DNA of 64,000 nt from Candidatus Endowatersipora endosymbiont of Watersipora subatra (GTDB taxonomy: Bacteria > Pseudomonadota > Alphaproteobacteria > Rhizobiales > Rhizobiaceae), in contig NZ_OZ032160.1 in NCBI RefSeq assembly GCF_964026585.1, positions 682,001-746,000 on the forward strand. The letters run 5' to 3'. Positions 37,814 through 48,868 of the stretch are shown here, in pieces. The translations under genes and the position numbers were made by a program. The notes beneath the pieces were generated by a model that did not search any database, was not told the origin of the DNA, and worked only from the letters and a program-made list of their open reading frames with translations. The first letter of the stretch is position 1, and every line of letters starts with the position of its first letter.

Positions 37814-39823
37814 TTATTTCCCCGAAAACATCATGACCGTTACTAGAGCGGTTGCACCAATAACCATCGCAAATGCATAGTGATAAAGATAACCAGACTG
37901 AAACTTAGTTAACATATGGCTAATATCGATAACACGTTTGGAAATTCCATCCGGGCCCAAACGATCTATTACACCGATATCTCCTTTTTTCCATAAGAAA
38001 TAACCCAAGGACTTCATCGTTCGAACAAATAGAAAATCGTATAAGTCATCAAAATACCATTTTTTAAATAAGAAACGATATAGGCGGGGATATTGACGAG
38101 ATAGTTTAATCGGCAGCTTAGGATTATGAATATAAAACTGCCAAGATAGATAGAGCCCTAGAATTATCATAATAAAGGGAGACCATTCAATCACTTTAGG
38201 TACACTATGAATGTTTTGTAAGATAGTATTCTCTTCACCTAAAAAAAGAGATTCTTTCCAAAAAGAAAGGTAATATGGATCAAGATGGCCAGATTCGTGA
38301 TGGGACCCAACAAAGAAACGGTAGAAGAAAACACCAAAAAAAAGGGACCCAATTGCTAAAATATAAAGCGGAACCATCATAACGATTGGACTTTCATGAG
38401 CATTTTTGATGATATCAGCAGATCCTCTTGTTTTTCCATGAAAGGTCATGAAAATAAGCCTCCAAGAATAGAAGCTAGTAAACAGTACAACAATAAGAGT
38501 TAACCAAAATGCATAAATAGAAAAAGGATTCTGTCCTACGTAAAGACTTGCAAGGATAGAATCCTTAGAAAAGAAACCTGCGGTTCCGATTATTGTTCCA
38601 GGAACACCAAAACCAGTTAGGGCAAGTGTTCCGATCAACATCATCCAGTAGGTCCGAGGAATTATTTTATGTAATCCTCCCATTTTTCTCATATCCTGTT
38701 CACCCGAAAGCGCATGAATAACAGAGCCTGATCCCAAAAATAAAAGAGCTTTAAAGAAGGCATGAGTAAATAGATGAAATATGGCAGGACCATAAGCCCC
38801 TACCCCCAGAGCTGCAAACATATAGCCCAGTTGAGAACAGGTTGAATATGCTATAACACGCTTAATATCATTTTGAACTAAACCAACAGTAGCTGCAAAA
38901 AATGCAGTTATTGCACCAAAAAATGTCACAACTGTTAATGCCATCATTGATAGTTCAAAAATCGGGGATAAACGAGCGACCAAGAAAACCCCTGCAGTCA
39001 CCATTGTAGCGGCATGAATTAAAGCTGAAACTGGTGTTGGACCTTCCATAGCATCAGGTAACCAAACATGAAGAAAAAACTGTGCAGATTTACCCATGGC
39101 CCCCATAAATAGAAAAAGAGTCACAACAGTAATTGCATCTAATTTATTAAAATCATAGCCTAATAAGCTTATAAAAACACGATTTGCTTCTTCAGCTGAA
39201 TCAACAGAAAAACTCGCTGCTCTCGAAAAAATAGTACTGAAGTCGATAGAATCGAAAAGAAAAAATAAACCGAATATTCCTAGCAAAAAGCCAAAATCTC
39301 CAACACGATTGACGATAAAGGCTTTCATAGCGGCTGCATTGGCTAAAGGTTTTTTAAACCAAAAGCCAATCAGAAGATAAGATGCTAATCCGACTCCTTC
39401 CCATCCAAAGAACATTTGGATAAGATTATCAGAGGTTACGAGCATAAGCATTGTAAAAGTAAACAATGATAAGTAAGCGAAGAAACGTGAACGATTCGGA
39501 TCATTATGCATATATCCGATTGAGTAGATATGTACGAGCGAAGAGATAGTGTTCACAACAACGAGCATAACAGTGGTCAACGTATCTAGCCGAAAAGACC
39601 AGTCGGCCGTCAGATGGCCAGATTGAATCCAGCGCATAATTAAAATGGATTGAGTTTTAGAAGGACCAAACCCGAAACGAATGAACATGATGAAGCTTAA
39701 GAAAGCTGAAATCACTAAAAGGCCTGAGGTTAAATATCCAGCACCCCTATGGCCAATTTGACGACCAAAAAAACCAGAAATTAAAAACCCAATTAGAGGA
39801 AGAAAAACGATCAAGTGAATCAT
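37814..39823 (-). CDS. nuoL: NADH-quinone oxidoreductase subunit L
   Basis: Largest antiporter-like subunit of Complex I, with the long lateral helix at the C-terminal end that braces the membrane arm. 669 aa. Hallmarks: [17 protein letters not shown], the Lys-containing [35 protein letters not shown] and [14 protein letters not shown]. It follows nuoK by 25 bp. Confidence 0.97.
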   Translation of the reverse strand: MIHLIVFLPLIGFLISGFFGRQIGHRGAGYLTSGLLVISAFLSFIMFIRFGFGPSKTQSILIMRWIQSGHLTADWSFRLDTLTTVMLVVVNTISSLVHIYSIGYMHNDPNRSRFFAYLSLFTFTMLMLVTSDNLIQMFFGWEGVGLASYLLIGFWFKKPLANAAAMKAFIVNRVGDFGFLLGIFGLFFLFDSIDFSTIFSRAASFSVDSAEEANRVFISLLGYDFNKLDAITVVTLFLFMGAMGKSAQFFLHVWLPDAMEGPTPVSALIHAATMVTAGVFLVARLSPIFELSMMALTVVTFFGAITAFFAATVGLVQNDIKRVIAYSTCSQLGYMFAALGVGAYGPAIFHLFTHAFFKALLFLGSGSVIHALSGEQDMRKMGGLHKIIPRTYWMMLIGTLALTGFGVPGTIIGTAGFFSKDSILASLYVGQNPFSIYAFWLTLIVVLFTSFYSWRLIFMTFHGKTRGSADIIKNAHESPIVMMVPLYILAIGSLFFGVFFYRFFVGSHHESGHLDPYYLSFWKESLFLGEENTILQNIHSVPKVIEWSPFIMIILGLYLSWQFYIHNPKLPIKLSRQYPRLYRFLFKKWYFDDLYDFLFVRTMKSLGYFLWKKGDIGVIDRLGPDGISKRVIDISHMLTKFQSGYLYHYAFAMVIGATALVTVMMFSGK

Positions 39824-39848
39824 GGATTAAACTTCAGCCTCATCCAGC

Positions 39849-40157
39849 TTAACCTTTCATCATATTGAGATCTTCAACAGCGATAGATCCTCTTTTTCTA
39901 AAGAAGATAACGAGTATAGCGAGACCAAGAGCTACCTCAGCAGCCGATACAGTCAGTACGAATAAAACAAAAACTTGTCCGATTAAATCACCATTTTCTT
40001 GGGAAAAAGCAAGAAAATTAATATTCACGGCAAGCAAAATAAGTTCAACTGACATAAAAATCACTATGATATTTTTACGATTCAGAAAAATACCCCAAAT
40101 ACCCAAGATAAATAAAATCGAACCGACTACAAGGTAATGATAAAGACCAATTGTCAT
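39849..40157 (-). CDS. nuoK: NADH-quinone oxidoreductase subunit K
   Basis: Small three-helix membrane subunit of Complex I, 102 aa. The conserved Glu residues needed for proton translocation are in [12 protein letters not shown] and [11 protein letters not shown]. Immediately downstream of nuoJ (4-nt gap), upstream of nuoL. Confidence 0.97.
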   Translation of the reverse strand: MTIGLYHYLVVGSILFILGIWGIFLNRKNIIVIFMSVELILLAVNINFLAFSQENGDLIGQVFVLFVLTVSAAEVALGLAILVIFFRKRGSIAVEDLNMMKG

Positions 40158-40161
40158 TGAA

Positions 40162-40776
40162 CTAAATCCCTTCGTTGGGCTTCACAGACACTAGTATCAC
40201 GGAATCATGAGGATCTCGTTCTACTTGTGATTCGACATCTTGTCTGTAAATGTTACGTTTATGATGCAATGTAAGAACAATCGCTCCAACCATACCAATG
40301 AGCAAAATTATCCCTGATAATTGAAAAAACAAGATGTAACGGGTGTATAATAGATTCCCCAAGGCTTTGATATTTGATACTTCAGTTATATTAGGAATTG
40401 GTTGTACAGCGCTTACTAATTCTTGACTATCAAGTGCATTGCCACTGAAAACAGCTATAAGTTCGATAAGTAAAATCAGACCCACAGAACCACCAACAGG
40501 TAAATACTTCAGAACACTTTTCTCCATGGTTAAAAAACGAAGATCAAGCATCATGATTACAAAAACAAACAAGACCAAAACAGCACCAACATAAGTAAGA
40601 ATGAGTACTAGCGCTAAAAATTCTGCCCCCATGAGCATGAACAAACCAGCAGAATTTAAAAAAGTCAAAATTAAAAAAAAGACAGAGTGAACAGGATTCC
40701 TAGATCCTATAACCATAAAAGCTGATAGAATAGCAACGAACGAAAAAAGATAAAAAAAGAGATTTACAATTGGCAT
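40162..40776 (-). CDS. nuoJ: NADH-quinone oxidoreductase subunit J
   Basis: Five-helix membrane subunit of Complex I, 204 aa. The [20 protein letters not shown] segment is the family core. AAGGGCGG lies just upstream of the ATG. A 166-bp gap with no credible ORF separates it from nuoI, which is unusual in this otherwise tight cluster. Confidence 0.96.
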   Translation of the reverse strand: MPIVNLFFYLFSFVAILSAFMVIGSRNPVHSVFFLILTFLNSAGLFMLMGAEFLALVLILTYVGAVLVLFVFVIMMLDLRFLTMEKSVLKYLPVGGSVGLILLIELIAVFSGNALDSQELVSAVQPIPNITEVSNIKALGNLLYTRYILFFQLSGIILLIGMVGAIVLTLHHKRNIYRQDVESQVERDPHDSVILVSVKPNEGI

Positions 40777-40942
40777 AAACCGCCCTTATCCTCTCACTGC
40801 TTTCCGTTTCAGTAGATTTTTCCTGTTTGCGGTTGATTCTTAGAACCAACTGCGCCCTTATCTTGTAGGCTATCCTAGCGTTTATACAACTCGGCGTCTA
40901 TACTCGTCATGATTTCTAGGGGGTGATTTTAATGAAAAGAAA

Positions 40943-41434
40943 TTACCGATAAGGTGCATCCATCATGATATTTTTGGAGAGTTCACTTTCCCAGAGATCG
41001 CCGTTTTCTAGCAATTTTTCTTTGTCATAATAAAGTTCCTGTCGTGTTTCAGTGGCGAACTCAAAGTTCGGACCTTCAACGATAGCGTCCACAGGACAGG
41101 CTTCTTGACAAAAGCCGCAATATATACATTTCACCATATCAATATCATAACGAATTGTTCTCCTCGTACCATCATTACTGCGCGGACCTGATTCAATAGT
41201 AATGGCTTGTGCTGGGCAAATCGCTTCGCATAGCTTGCAGGCAATGCATCGTTCTTCACCATTGGGGTAACGCCGCAGCGCATGTTCTCCTCTAAATCGG
41301 ACTGACGTGTGACCTTTTTCGAAGGGATAGTTGATTGTTACTTTAGGACTAAAGAAATAGCGTAATCCTAAGCCAAAAGATTTTAAAAATTCTAACAAAA
41401 ATAGTGATTTACCATATCTTAATAAAGAATACAT
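40943..41434 (-). CDS. nuoI: NADH-quinone oxidoreductase subunit I
   Basis: Ferredoxin-like peripheral subunit carrying clusters N6a and N6b, 163 aa. Two CxxCxxCxxxCP motifs are intact ([12 protein letters not shown] and [12 protein letters not shown]). YGEERC-type context and the preceding [10 protein letters not shown] are typical. It follows nuoH by 3 nt. Confidence 0.97.
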   Translation of the reverse strand: MYSLLRYGKSLFLLEFLKSFGLGLRYFFSPKVTINYPFEKGHTSVRFRGEHALRRYPNGEERCIACKLCEAICPAQAITIESGPRSNDGTRRTIRYDIDMVKCIYCGFCQEACPVDAIVEGPNFEFATETRQELYYDKEKLLENGDLWESELSKNIMMDAPYR

Positions 41435-41437
41435 TTA

Positions 41438-42484
41438 TCAGTTCCATCCCATATACTGACGTAAAAACGCTGTTGCAAAAACCATGAAAATTGAAAGAGG
41501 TAGAAAAACTTTCCAACCGAGCCTCATCAATTGGTCATATCGATAACGTGGGACAATGGAGCGAATCATGGCCATGCAAAAGAAAACAAACAGTCCCTTT
41601 AAAATAAACCATATAATGCCTGGTACAAGATGAAATGGAGTCACGTCAATAGGAGGCAGCCATCCACCAAGAAACAATAGGGTTATCAGTACACACATCA
41701 GAGTAATTGATACAAACTCACCCAAAAAGAATAATAAAAAAGGGGTCGATGAGTATTCAACCATGTAGCCCGCAACGAGCTCTGATTCAGCCTCACTTAA
41801 ATCAAAGGGGGGTCGGTTAGTTTCTGCTATTGCTGAAATAAAAAATACAACAAATATCGGGAAGAGAGCAAAACAATGCCAATCCAAGACAGAATTGGGG
41901 ATCCCCATCATCGTACCCAAACCATCTTTTTGTGCATTTACAATATCTGTTAGATTCAATGAACCAACACATAAAAGAACACTAATAATGATAAATCCCA
42001 TAGAAACTTCATAAGAGATCATTTGGGCAGCCGAACGGATTGCAGAAAGGAAAGGGTATTTAGAATTAGAGGCCCATCCTCCCATGATTATGCCATAAAC
42101 CTGAAGTGAAGAGATCGCAAAGACAAACAACAACCCAAGGTTTGGATCAGCAACTGACCATCCTTCATCAAAAGGAATAACAGCCCAAGAAGAAAGAGAC
42201 AAAACACTCGTAACTAGGGGCGCTAAAAGAAAAAAAACCTTGTTAGCCCTAGCAGGAATGATTGGTTCTTTGAATACAAATTTTAGAAGATCAGCAAAAG
42301 ACTGAAGTAAGCCCCAAGGCCCGACAACATTAGGACCTCGCCGCATTTGAACAGCAGCAAAAATCTTTCGATCAGCGTAAAGAATATAAGAAATTGAAAA
42401 TAATAGAAGCACCAAGACGAGTAAACTTTGTGCTATCATTGTTAAAAGTGGACCGATATAGCTATTTGAGAGAGTACTATCCAT
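41438..42484 (-). CDS. nuoH: NADH-quinone oxidoreductase subunit H
   Basis: Membrane subunit of Complex I that with others forms the quinone-binding chamber, 348 aa, about eight helices. [20 protein letters not shown], and the quinone-loop segment [20 protein letters not shown], are fully conserved. It follows nuoG by 4 nt. Confidence 0.97.
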   Translation of the reverse strand: MDSTLSNSYIGPLLTMIAQSLLVLVLLLFSISYILYADRKIFAAVQMRRGPNVVGPWGLLQSFADLLKFVFKEPIIPARANKVFFLLAPLVTSVLSLSSWAVIPFDEGWSVADPNLGLLFVFAISSLQVYGIIMGGWASNSKYPFLSAIRSAAQMISYEVSMGFIIISVLLCVGSLNLTDIVNAQKDGLGTMMGIPNSVLDWHCFALFPIFVVFFISAIAETNRPPFDLSEAESELVAGYMVEYSSTPFLLFFLGEFVSITLMCVLITLLFLGGWLPPIDVTPFHLVPGIIWFILKGLFVFFCMAMIRSIVPRYRYDQLMRLGWKVFLPLSIFMVFATAFLRQYMGWN

Positions 42485-42488
42485 AACT

Positions 42489-44555
42489 CTACTTTTCTAT
42501 CTCTGTTGAAGTGCCCTGAGCAGAGAGGGAACAGGACGCCATAATAGAAGATGATCGTGCTATTGGGTTTGTAAAATAAAAGTCTTCCACATGAGGTTTA
42601 AAGACGGATTTACTCAAAGGCTGATACTTGCGAAGGGCCAGTGCATTAATTCCTGTATTGTCGCTATAAGTAATTTTGTCAATATCCGAAAAATGAGGGT
42701 ATTCATTATAGAGCGCTAAGCGTAACTGCTGAAGAGAATTGAAAGGTAAAGTTTTTCCCAAAGCTTCAGAAAGAGCACGTAATATTGCCCAGTCTTCGCG
42801 CGCGTCACCAGGTACAAGACACGCTCTCTTACTCATCTGAACACGACCTTCTGTATTCACCCACGTCCCTGATTTTTCAGTATAAGCAGCACCAGGTAAA
42901 ATAATATCGGCATGATGTGCACCTACATCACCGTGGCTGCCTATATAAACTGTCAATCCAGATCTGCGTTTCATTATATCCACTTCATCAGCGGCTAGAA
43001 GGAATAAAATTTCTGAATCTTCAAGCATTTGTTCTCTATTGTGTCCACCTTTTCCTGGTACGAAATCAAGATCCAACCCCCCAACTCGTCCTGCCGCTGT
43101 GTGGAGAATATTAAATCCATTCCATCTATCAGTCACAACACCAAAAGATTGCGCTATTTGAGCAAGTGAAGAAAGAATAGCAGCACCATCTTCACGATTA
43201 AGAGCCCCCTGCCCTACTATGATCATAGGATTTTTCCTTCTGATCAGCAGATGATCGACGACTTTTTGAATTGAATCAGGTCCCAAACCTAAATGATGAT
43301 AATCATAAGTAAGATCTGCATTCTCACCAACCAGCATAATCTCAAGTTTTCCTGTGATCCATCGTTTGCGGATACGAGTGTTTAAAACGGCCGCTTCTTT
43401 ACGAGGATTCGTCCCGACAAGTAAGAGAAATTCAGACTCTTCAATTCCACTAATTGTGGAATTGAAGAGATAGCTAGAGCGTCCCAATGCTGGATCGAGT
43501 GCAGATTGTTGTTCACGGCAATCCATATTTTTTGAACCCAGCATTTTCATAAGTTGTTTCATTGCATACATTTCTTCTACCGATGCCAAATCACCCGCAA
43601 TCGCTCCTATTTTACTAGAATCAAGGGAATCAATTTTTTCTGAAATAACTAAGAAGGCTTCTTTCCATGTGGCTAAAACCAGTTTTCCCTGCTTACGAAT
43701 ATAGGGATGATCTAATCTTTGTGTACGCAGACCATCGAAAATAAAGCGTGTTTTATCAGAAATCCATTCTTCATTCACATTTTCATTAGTTCGTGGAACA
43801 ATACGGATAACTTCAGAGCCAAATGTCTCAACTCGGATTGCTGAACCGACAGCGTCCATCACATCAATCGTATCTGTCTTATTGAGTTCCCAAGGTCGAG
43901 CCTGTAAAGAAGAGGGTTTTGATGTTAAAGCACCTACTGGGCAAAGATCAATCACATTCCCTTGCAATTCAGAAGCCATAGCTTTTTCAAGATAGGTGGT
44001 AATTTCTGCATCTTCACCACGGCCAATAAGTCCTAATTCAGAAATACCAGCGACCTCGTTCATAAATCTTACACATCGTGTACAATGAATGCAACGTGTC
44101 ATGACTGTTTTTACGAGTGGTCCAACATTCTTATCCTCTACAGCCCGTTTCCTTTCACTATAACGAGATTTATCCATGCCAAATGCCATGGCTTGATCTT
44201 GTAAATCGCATTCACCGCCTTGATCGCATATCGGGCAATCTAGAGGATGATTGATAAGGAGAAACTCCATCACCCCTTCACGCGCCTTTTTGACCATGAG
44301 TGTATTGGTAAATATTTCTGGTGCTTTACCGTCTAGACCAGGGGATAAATCATGAAAACGCATCGCACAAGAGGGGACAAGTTTCGCTGATGAGCTTCTT
44401 ATTTCAACAAGACACATGCGGCAATTCCCAGCAATAGAAAGACGCTTGTGAAAACAGAAGCGTGGCACTTCTATACCTAAGGATTCGATCCCTTCCAAGA
44501 GAGTAGATTGTTCTGGAACCTCCCTTTCAATCCCATCAATGACTATCTTGACCAT
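42489..44555 (-). CDS. nuoG: NADH-quinone oxidoreductase subunit G
   Basis: Large iron-sulfur subunit of the hydrophilic arm, 688 aa. The N-terminal 2Fe-2S ligands ([18 protein letters not shown]), the His/Cys cluster region ([17 protein letters not shown]) and the [10 protein letters not shown] 4Fe-4S motif are intact. They are followed by a molybdopterin-oxidoreductase-like domain without the cofactor. A 197-bp gap separates it from nuoF. Confidence 0.96.
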   Translation of the reverse strand: MVKIVIDGIEREVPEQSTLLEGIESLGIEVPRFCFHKRLSIAGNCRMCLVEIRSSSAKLVPSCAMRFHDLSPGLDGKAPEIFTNTLMVKKAREGVMEFLLINHPLDCPICDQGGECDLQDQAMAFGMDKSRYSERKRAVEDKNVGPLVKTVMTRCIHCTRCVRFMNEVAGISELGLIGRGEDAEITTYLEKAMASELQGNVIDLCPVGALTSKPSSLQARPWELNKTDTIDVMDAVGSAIRVETFGSEVIRIVPRTNENVNEEWISDKTRFIFDGLRTQRLDHPYIRKQGKLVLATWKEAFLVISEKIDSLDSSKIGAIAGDLASVEEMYAMKQLMKMLGSKNMDCREQQSALDPALGRSSYLFNSTISGIEESEFLLLVGTNPRKEAAVLNTRIRKRWITGKLEIMLVGENADLTYDYHHLGLGPDSIQKVVDHLLIRRKNPMIIVGQGALNREDGAAILSSLAQIAQSFGVVTDRWNGFNILHTAAGRVGGLDLDFVPGKGGHNREQMLEDSEILFLLAADEVDIMKRRSGLTVYIGSHGDVGAHHADIILPGAAYTEKSGTWVNTEGRVQMSKRACLVPGDAREDWAILRALSEALGKTLPFNSLQQLRLALYNEYPHFSDIDKITYSDNTGINALALRKYQPLSKSVFKPHVEDFYFTNPIARSSSIMASCSLSAQGTSTEIEK

Positions 44556-44640
44556 CGCTAGACTTTCCTATTCTTTTCTGACATGGCTAATTAGCGATCA
44601 ATGAATTTTACTTCAACCCAATCGTCACGTTTTTAAAATT

Positions 44641-44739
44641 TTACAGAAGATCAGCATTTATCAATGTGCAAAGAGAAGTCATTTCAGCGTCCGACAATCG
44701 ACACATAAATTGAGAGAGAGCCGTGAGAATTAATATCAT
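44641..44739 (-). CDS. Possible 32-aa small ORF between nuoF and nuoG
   Basis: In the 197-bp gap between nuoF and nuoG a 32-codon ORF starts at ATG 44739: MILILTALSQFMCRLSDAEM (first 20) then a short hydrophobic helix-like end. The amphipathic pattern looks protein-like, but there is no ribosome binding site and I do not recognise it. It may be chance or a remnant. Confidence 0.2.
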   Translation of the reverse strand: MILILTALSQFMCRLSDAEMTSLCTLINADLL

Positions 44740-44752
44740 AGCATTCAACTGA

Positions 44753-46054
44753 TTACGATGGCTCAAAAATCGAACTATCCCTATCTGAATTATAAATATA
44801 ACTATCAATACGTTCTTCAATAACCGAGCGAAAATGTGTGATCAAACCCTGAATAGGTGATGCTGCGGCATCACCCAAAGCACAGATGGTATGACCTTCA
44901 ATTTGTTTAGTCACATCAAAGAGCATATCAATTTCGCGTTTTTGGGCGCGACCTTGGACCATTCTTTCCATTATACGCCACATCCAACCTGTGCCTTCTC
45001 GACAAGGTGTACACTGGCCACAAGATTCATGTTTATAGAAATAGGAAAGCCTAGCAATGGCGCGAATGATGTCAGTAGATTTATCCATAACGATAATAGC
45101 AGCAGTACCTAAACCCGATTTCAATTTGATAAGAGAATCAAAATCCACGGGGCAATCAATAATCTGTTCAGCAGGGACACAAGAGACAGATGATCCTCCA
45201 GGAATGACAGCAAGAAGATTACTCCAGCCTCCATGAACACCACCACAATGTTTTTCAATCAGTTCGCGAAAGGGTACAGACATAGCTTCTTCAAACGTAC
45301 AAGGTGACTCTACATGTCCAGAAACACAAAATAATTTGGTCCCATGATTATTTTCAGCACCAAACGATGCAAACCAATCTGGCCCTCTTCGCAAAATTGT
45401 AGGAACCACTGCAACTGATTCAACATTATTGACTGTCGTTGGACAACCGTAGAGACCAAAATTAGCCGGAAATGGTGGCTTCAGGCGGGGCTGACCCTTT
45501 TTGCCTTCTAGAGATTCTAATAAAGCTGTTTCTTCTCCACAGATGTAGGCTCCTGCACCATGATGAACGTATATATCGTACTCCCAACCATTCTTGTTAT
45601 TTTTACCCAGTAATCCAGCATCATAACATTCATTTATGGCTCTCTCTAAACTCTCACGCTCACGAATATACTCCCCACGTACGTAAATGTAACAGACATG
45701 AGCGGAAATAGCACAACCAGCAATCAGACAACCCTCAATCAAGGTATGAGGGTCATGACGCATGATATCACGATCCTTACAGGTTCCTGGTTCAGATTCG
45801 TCTGCATTAATAACTAAATAATGAGGACGATCGGAGACTTTAGGGGGCATGAAAGACCATTTAAGACCAGTTGGAAATCCTGCCCCTCCACGGCCCCGCA
45901 ACCCTGATTTTTTCGTCTGTGCAATTATCCAATCAGGGCCGTTTTTTATTATTTCTTTAGTGTTAGACCAATGACCACGCGCCATCGAACCTTTCAACGA
46001 TTTGTCATGCAATCCGTAGATATTAGTGAAAATTCGGTCTTTATCCTGTAACAA
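44753..46054 (-). CDS. nuoF: NADH-quinone oxidoreductase subunit F
   Basis: NADH- and FMN-binding subunit, the entry point of electrons into Complex I. 433 aa. The [16 protein letters not shown] nucleotide motif, the [19 protein letters not shown] flavin region and the 4Fe-4S motif [13 protein letters not shown] are intact. The start is TTG (46054), preceded by GAGGGTG and giving the family beginning [17 protein letters not shown]. It follows nuoE by 68 bp. Confidence 0.96.
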   Translation of the reverse strand: MLQDKDRIFTNIYGLHDKSLKGSMARGHWSNTKEIIKNGPDWIIAQTKKSGLRGRGGAGFPTGLKWSFMPPKVSDRPHYLVINADESEPGTCKDRDIMRHDPHTLIEGCLIAGCAISAHVCYIYVRGEYIRERESLERAINECYDAGLLGKNNKNGWEYDIYVHHGAGAYICGEETALLESLEGKKGQPRLKPPFPANFGLYGCPTTVNNVESVAVVPTILRRGPDWFASFGAENNHGTKLFCVSGHVESPCTFEEAMSVPFRELIEKHCGGVHGGWSNLLAVIPGGSSVSCVPAEQIIDCPVDFDSLIKLKSGLGTAAIIVMDKSTDIIRAIARLSYFYKHESCGQCTPCREGTGWMWRIMERMVQGRAQKREIDMLFDVTKQIEGHTICALGDAAASPIQGLITHFRSVIEERIDSYIYNSDRDSSIFEPS

Positions 46055-46122
46055 TTTTCTTCACCCTCATTATAAATGGTTCACCTCTTCTTTGAGGTTT
46101 CCTCGCACGATCGATGAGGCTT

Positions 46123-46755
46123 TTACTTCTTCTGTTTCCTTTCAGAACATCCTACTAATGTTCTTAAACCACCAAACGGAGCCGAATAAGTTCGGTTGAT
46201 CTGGGGACCTGGAGTCACATCTTGGCCTTCATCTGCTGCAAATTTATCAATGATGGTTTTCAATATCTCAGGTGTTAGATCTTCATAGGTATCCTTAAAA
46301 ATCATGATCATGGGTGCATTGACACAGGCCCCCTGACATTCAACTTCTTCCCAAGACATCTCTTTATCTTCGGTAATCTGAAATTGATTAGGACTGATTT
46401 TGTCTTTGCATACTTCCATAAGATCACAGGCTCCTCGTAACATACAAGGCGTTGTCCCGCATACCTGAATATGAGCTTTTTTCCCAACAGGGGCTAGCTG
46501 AAACTGAGTATAGAAGGTTGCTACCTCTAAAACACGGATTTCAGGCATATCAAGCATAACAGATACATATTCAATTGCTGCACGACTCACCCAACCTTCC
46601 TGCTCCTGAACTCGCATTAAAAGAGGAATAACAGCAGAGGATTCACGACCTTTAGGGTAATGTCTCAATTTATGCTTCGCCCATGTCGCATTCGGACCAT
46701 TGAAGAAAAAGTGAGAGGGCTGAACTGAATCCTCAGCAAGACGGCGTATCGACAT
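46123..46755 (-). CDS. nuoE: NADH-quinone oxidoreductase subunit E
   Basis: Thioredoxin-like 2Fe-2S subunit next to NuoF, 210 aa. The four ligands are visible in VCGTTPCMLRG and ECQGACVNAP. The C-terminal tail (about 170-210) is polar, as in other alphaproteobacteria. It is the first nuo gene in this window; nuoA, B, C and D are not upstream, where gltX lies 182 bp away. Confidence 0.96.
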   Translation of the reverse strand: MSIRRLAEDSVQPSHFFFNGPNATWAKHKLRHYPKGRESSAVIPLLMRVQEQEGWVSRAAIEYVSVMLDMPEIRVLEVATFYTQFQLAPVGKKAHIQVCGTTPCMLRGACDLMEVCKDKISPNQFQITEDKEMSWEEVECQGACVNAPMIMIFKDTYEDLTPEILKTIIDKFAADEGQDVTPGPQINRTYSAPFGGLRTLVGCSERKQKK

Positions 46756-46937
46756 GCGTAATGGTTACGTTTGGATTGACTTTTATAACCACAATTTTAG
46801 CATAAGTTAATTAAATTACCAGAGCTGATAAGAAATGACAGAAGGAGAATTTTTATTTTCTTTTCCAAAAGTTAGAAAAGCTCCAGAAAAATCGTTAGAT
46901 AAGAATTTTTCCAGGCCCATCAGATATGAATTAAGCG

Positions 46938-48320
46938 TTAGAGAAGGAGCAATCGACGAATGGTCCGATCCTTTCCAATGAGTAATAACAAAGATGCCAT
47001 TTCAGGACCTGAATCCTGACCGGTAATAGCCTGTCTTAACGGCATAAACAAAGATCTACCCTTACGCCCTGTTCTAATTTTTAGTAGATCTGTCCATCGC
47101 TTCCACACATAGGAATCCCACACTTCATCTGATAAGAGAAAGGCAGAAAACTTTAAAAACTCGATTTCATCATTAGAAAATATTCTAGGGATAAAGTTGC
47201 CATTAACGACGTCACGCCACTGAATCACATCAGAAAATATTTTCAGATTAGGGCGCACACTATTCCAAAAGGATTCACCAAGGTCAGAATGTGAAGCTAC
47301 CAAACGGGAACGTACATCAGCGTAACTCAGACGACTTAAGATTTTTTGACTTAGTTTACCTAAGTCAAAAATGTCCAATTTGGCATCAGAGCAAGAAATC
47401 TTTTGGGGATCAAATACATCAGATAATTGGGAAAGATTTTCGTAAACGTGAACCGATTGACTAGTGCCAATCAAACAAGCAAGAGAAGAAACAGCCATGG
47501 GCTCATATCCATTTTTTCTTAAAGTTTGAATTGACAACGCTCCCTTGCGTTTAGAAAATCCCTCCCCTGAAGAATCTACTAACAGATTATGGTGTCCGAA
47601 TGCCGGTATATTCGCATCAAGTACGTTAAATAAGGCAATCTGAGCTGCTGTATTGGTAACATGATCACGACCACGAATGATATGTGTTAACCCCATATCA
47701 ATGTCGTCAACGACAGATGGCAAAGTATAAAGATACGTTCCATCACATCTAACCAATATAGGATCAGAAATAGAGGCTAAATCAATACGTTGAGGACCTC
47801 TTATCAGGTCATTCCAGTAAATTTCAGTCCGTTTAGGTTCAAACGGAGATACCTCAAAATTAGGCAAAAGAAACCGCCAATGTGATTCTTTCCCTTGCGC
47901 CAATAAATTAGCATGATCTTCATTTGAGATCTTCAGGGAAGAACGATCATAAATGGGCGGCAATCCTCTCGCTATCAGGCGATTACGAAGGCACTCAATT
48001 TCATCAGGCGATTCGTAGCAAGCGTAAAGCCAGCCATGAGACTTCAATCGATCTATAACTCCATCATAAACAGAAACTCTTTCAGATTGTTTTTCAATAG
48101 AGTCTGGAATGATCCCAAGCCATTGTAAATCTTCAAGAATGCTCTCCGAAAATTCATGAGTAGAACGAACCTTATCCGTATCGTCAAGGCGCAAGATAAA
48201 GCGACCCTTATATTTTTTGGCAAAAAACCAATTATAGAGAGCAGTACGAATATTCCCAATATGTAGTTTACCTGTTGGAGAAGGTGCAAATCGAACAACG
48301 GGGTTAATCTGAATTTTCAT
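46938..48320 (-). CDS. gltX: Glutamate--tRNA ligase
   Basis: Class I aminoacyl-tRNA synthetase charging tRNA-Glu (and in many alphaproteobacteria a second copy charges tRNA-Gln). 460 aa. The HIGH-type motif appears as PSPTGKLHIGNIRTALYNW. The KMSKS-type motif is EGFSKRKGALS, a common variant in GluRS. The anticodon-binding C-terminal part is shorter than in E. coli. Whether it charges Glu or Gln tRNA cannot be told by eye. It lies upstream of nuoE, in place of nuoABCD. Confidence 0.92.
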   Translation of the reverse strand: MKIQINPVVRFAPSPTGKLHIGNIRTALYNWFFAKKYKGRFILRLDDTDKVRSTHEFSESILEDLQWLGIIPDSIEKQSERVSVYDGVIDRLKSHGWLYACYESPDEIECLRNRLIARGLPPIYDRSSLKISNEDHANLLAQGKESHWRFLLPNFEVSPFEPKRTEIYWNDLIRGPQRIDLASISDPILVRCDGTYLYTLPSVVDDIDMGLTHIIRGRDHVTNTAAQIALFNVLDANIPAFGHHNLLVDSSGEGFSKRKGALSIQTLRKNGYEPMAVSSLACLIGTSQSVHVYENLSQLSDVFDPQKISCSDAKLDIFDLGKLSQKILSRLSYADVRSRLVASHSDLGESFWNSVRPNLKIFSDVIQWRDVVNGNFIPRIFSNDEIEFLKFSAFLLSDEVWDSYVWKRWTDLLKIRTGRKGRSLFMPLRQAITGQDSGPEMASLLLLIGKDRTIRRLLLL

Positions 48321-48868
48321 AACATGAATCTTTTATTAAAGTAGAAATAAGCAAACTCAACGATGACACAATATGATCAATTATTTCTATTCTGTTTGTT
48401 TTAGCTGATTCGATGTATTTTGATGTGAATATTGATATCCATCGAAGATCCCCCCCCAAAATAGCTGTTCATAAAAATATGAAGTTCTTTTCTGCAGAAC
48501 TGGATCACTTGATCCTATCTGATTCAGCGAATGAGTCGACTCATTCCAGACTGAACTCTAAAATTGATGAAATCAAGAATTCAATAGGGAGACAACATAT
48601 AACATATATTGGCATTTTTAGATTTTCTGATTTTTAAAGAAACTTGATTCATTTGAATTATTCAAATAATCGTTAAAATTGTGTCATTCTTTATTGATCA
48701 TAAGTCTCAATTGAAGAAATCATCTTTAGTTTCAAGGCAAGGTGGCGAAGCGTTTATTATTCTTAATGTATATTGACGGTCGTATGATTGTTATCTTACA
48801 GAGATTCAATGAGAGAATAAGTTTTCTTCAAGAATAGAAACTCATATCGCAGATATGAAAGAATAGAA
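48321..48868. other. 548-bp non-coding region before parE
   Basis: The longest gap in the window, between divergent gltX and parE. A 74-codon plus-strand frame (48413-48637) has no ribosome binding site or recognisable sequence and I do not call it. The gap contains a run of eight C (48450-48457) and three dyads: GGATCA-CT-TGATCC (48502-48515), the 18-bp palindrome at 48529-48546, and ATTTGAA-TTA-TTCAAAT (48651-48667). A weak promoter-like TTGACG lies near 48777. Confidence 0.5.
48529..48546. promoter_or_regulatory. Perfect 18-bp palindrome
   Basis: GAATGAGTCGACTCATTC reads identically on both strands and is bracketed by a further pair TTCAG and CTGAA a few bases out. Its size and symmetry are typical of a dimeric regulator's site or a strong hairpin. 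It lies about 320 bp before parE. No regulator can be named. Confidence 0.35.

Noticed and set aside
48413..48637. 74-codon plus-strand ORF upstream of parE
   Set aside because: No ribosome binding site, contains a C8 run and large dyads, and the product has no recognisable pattern.
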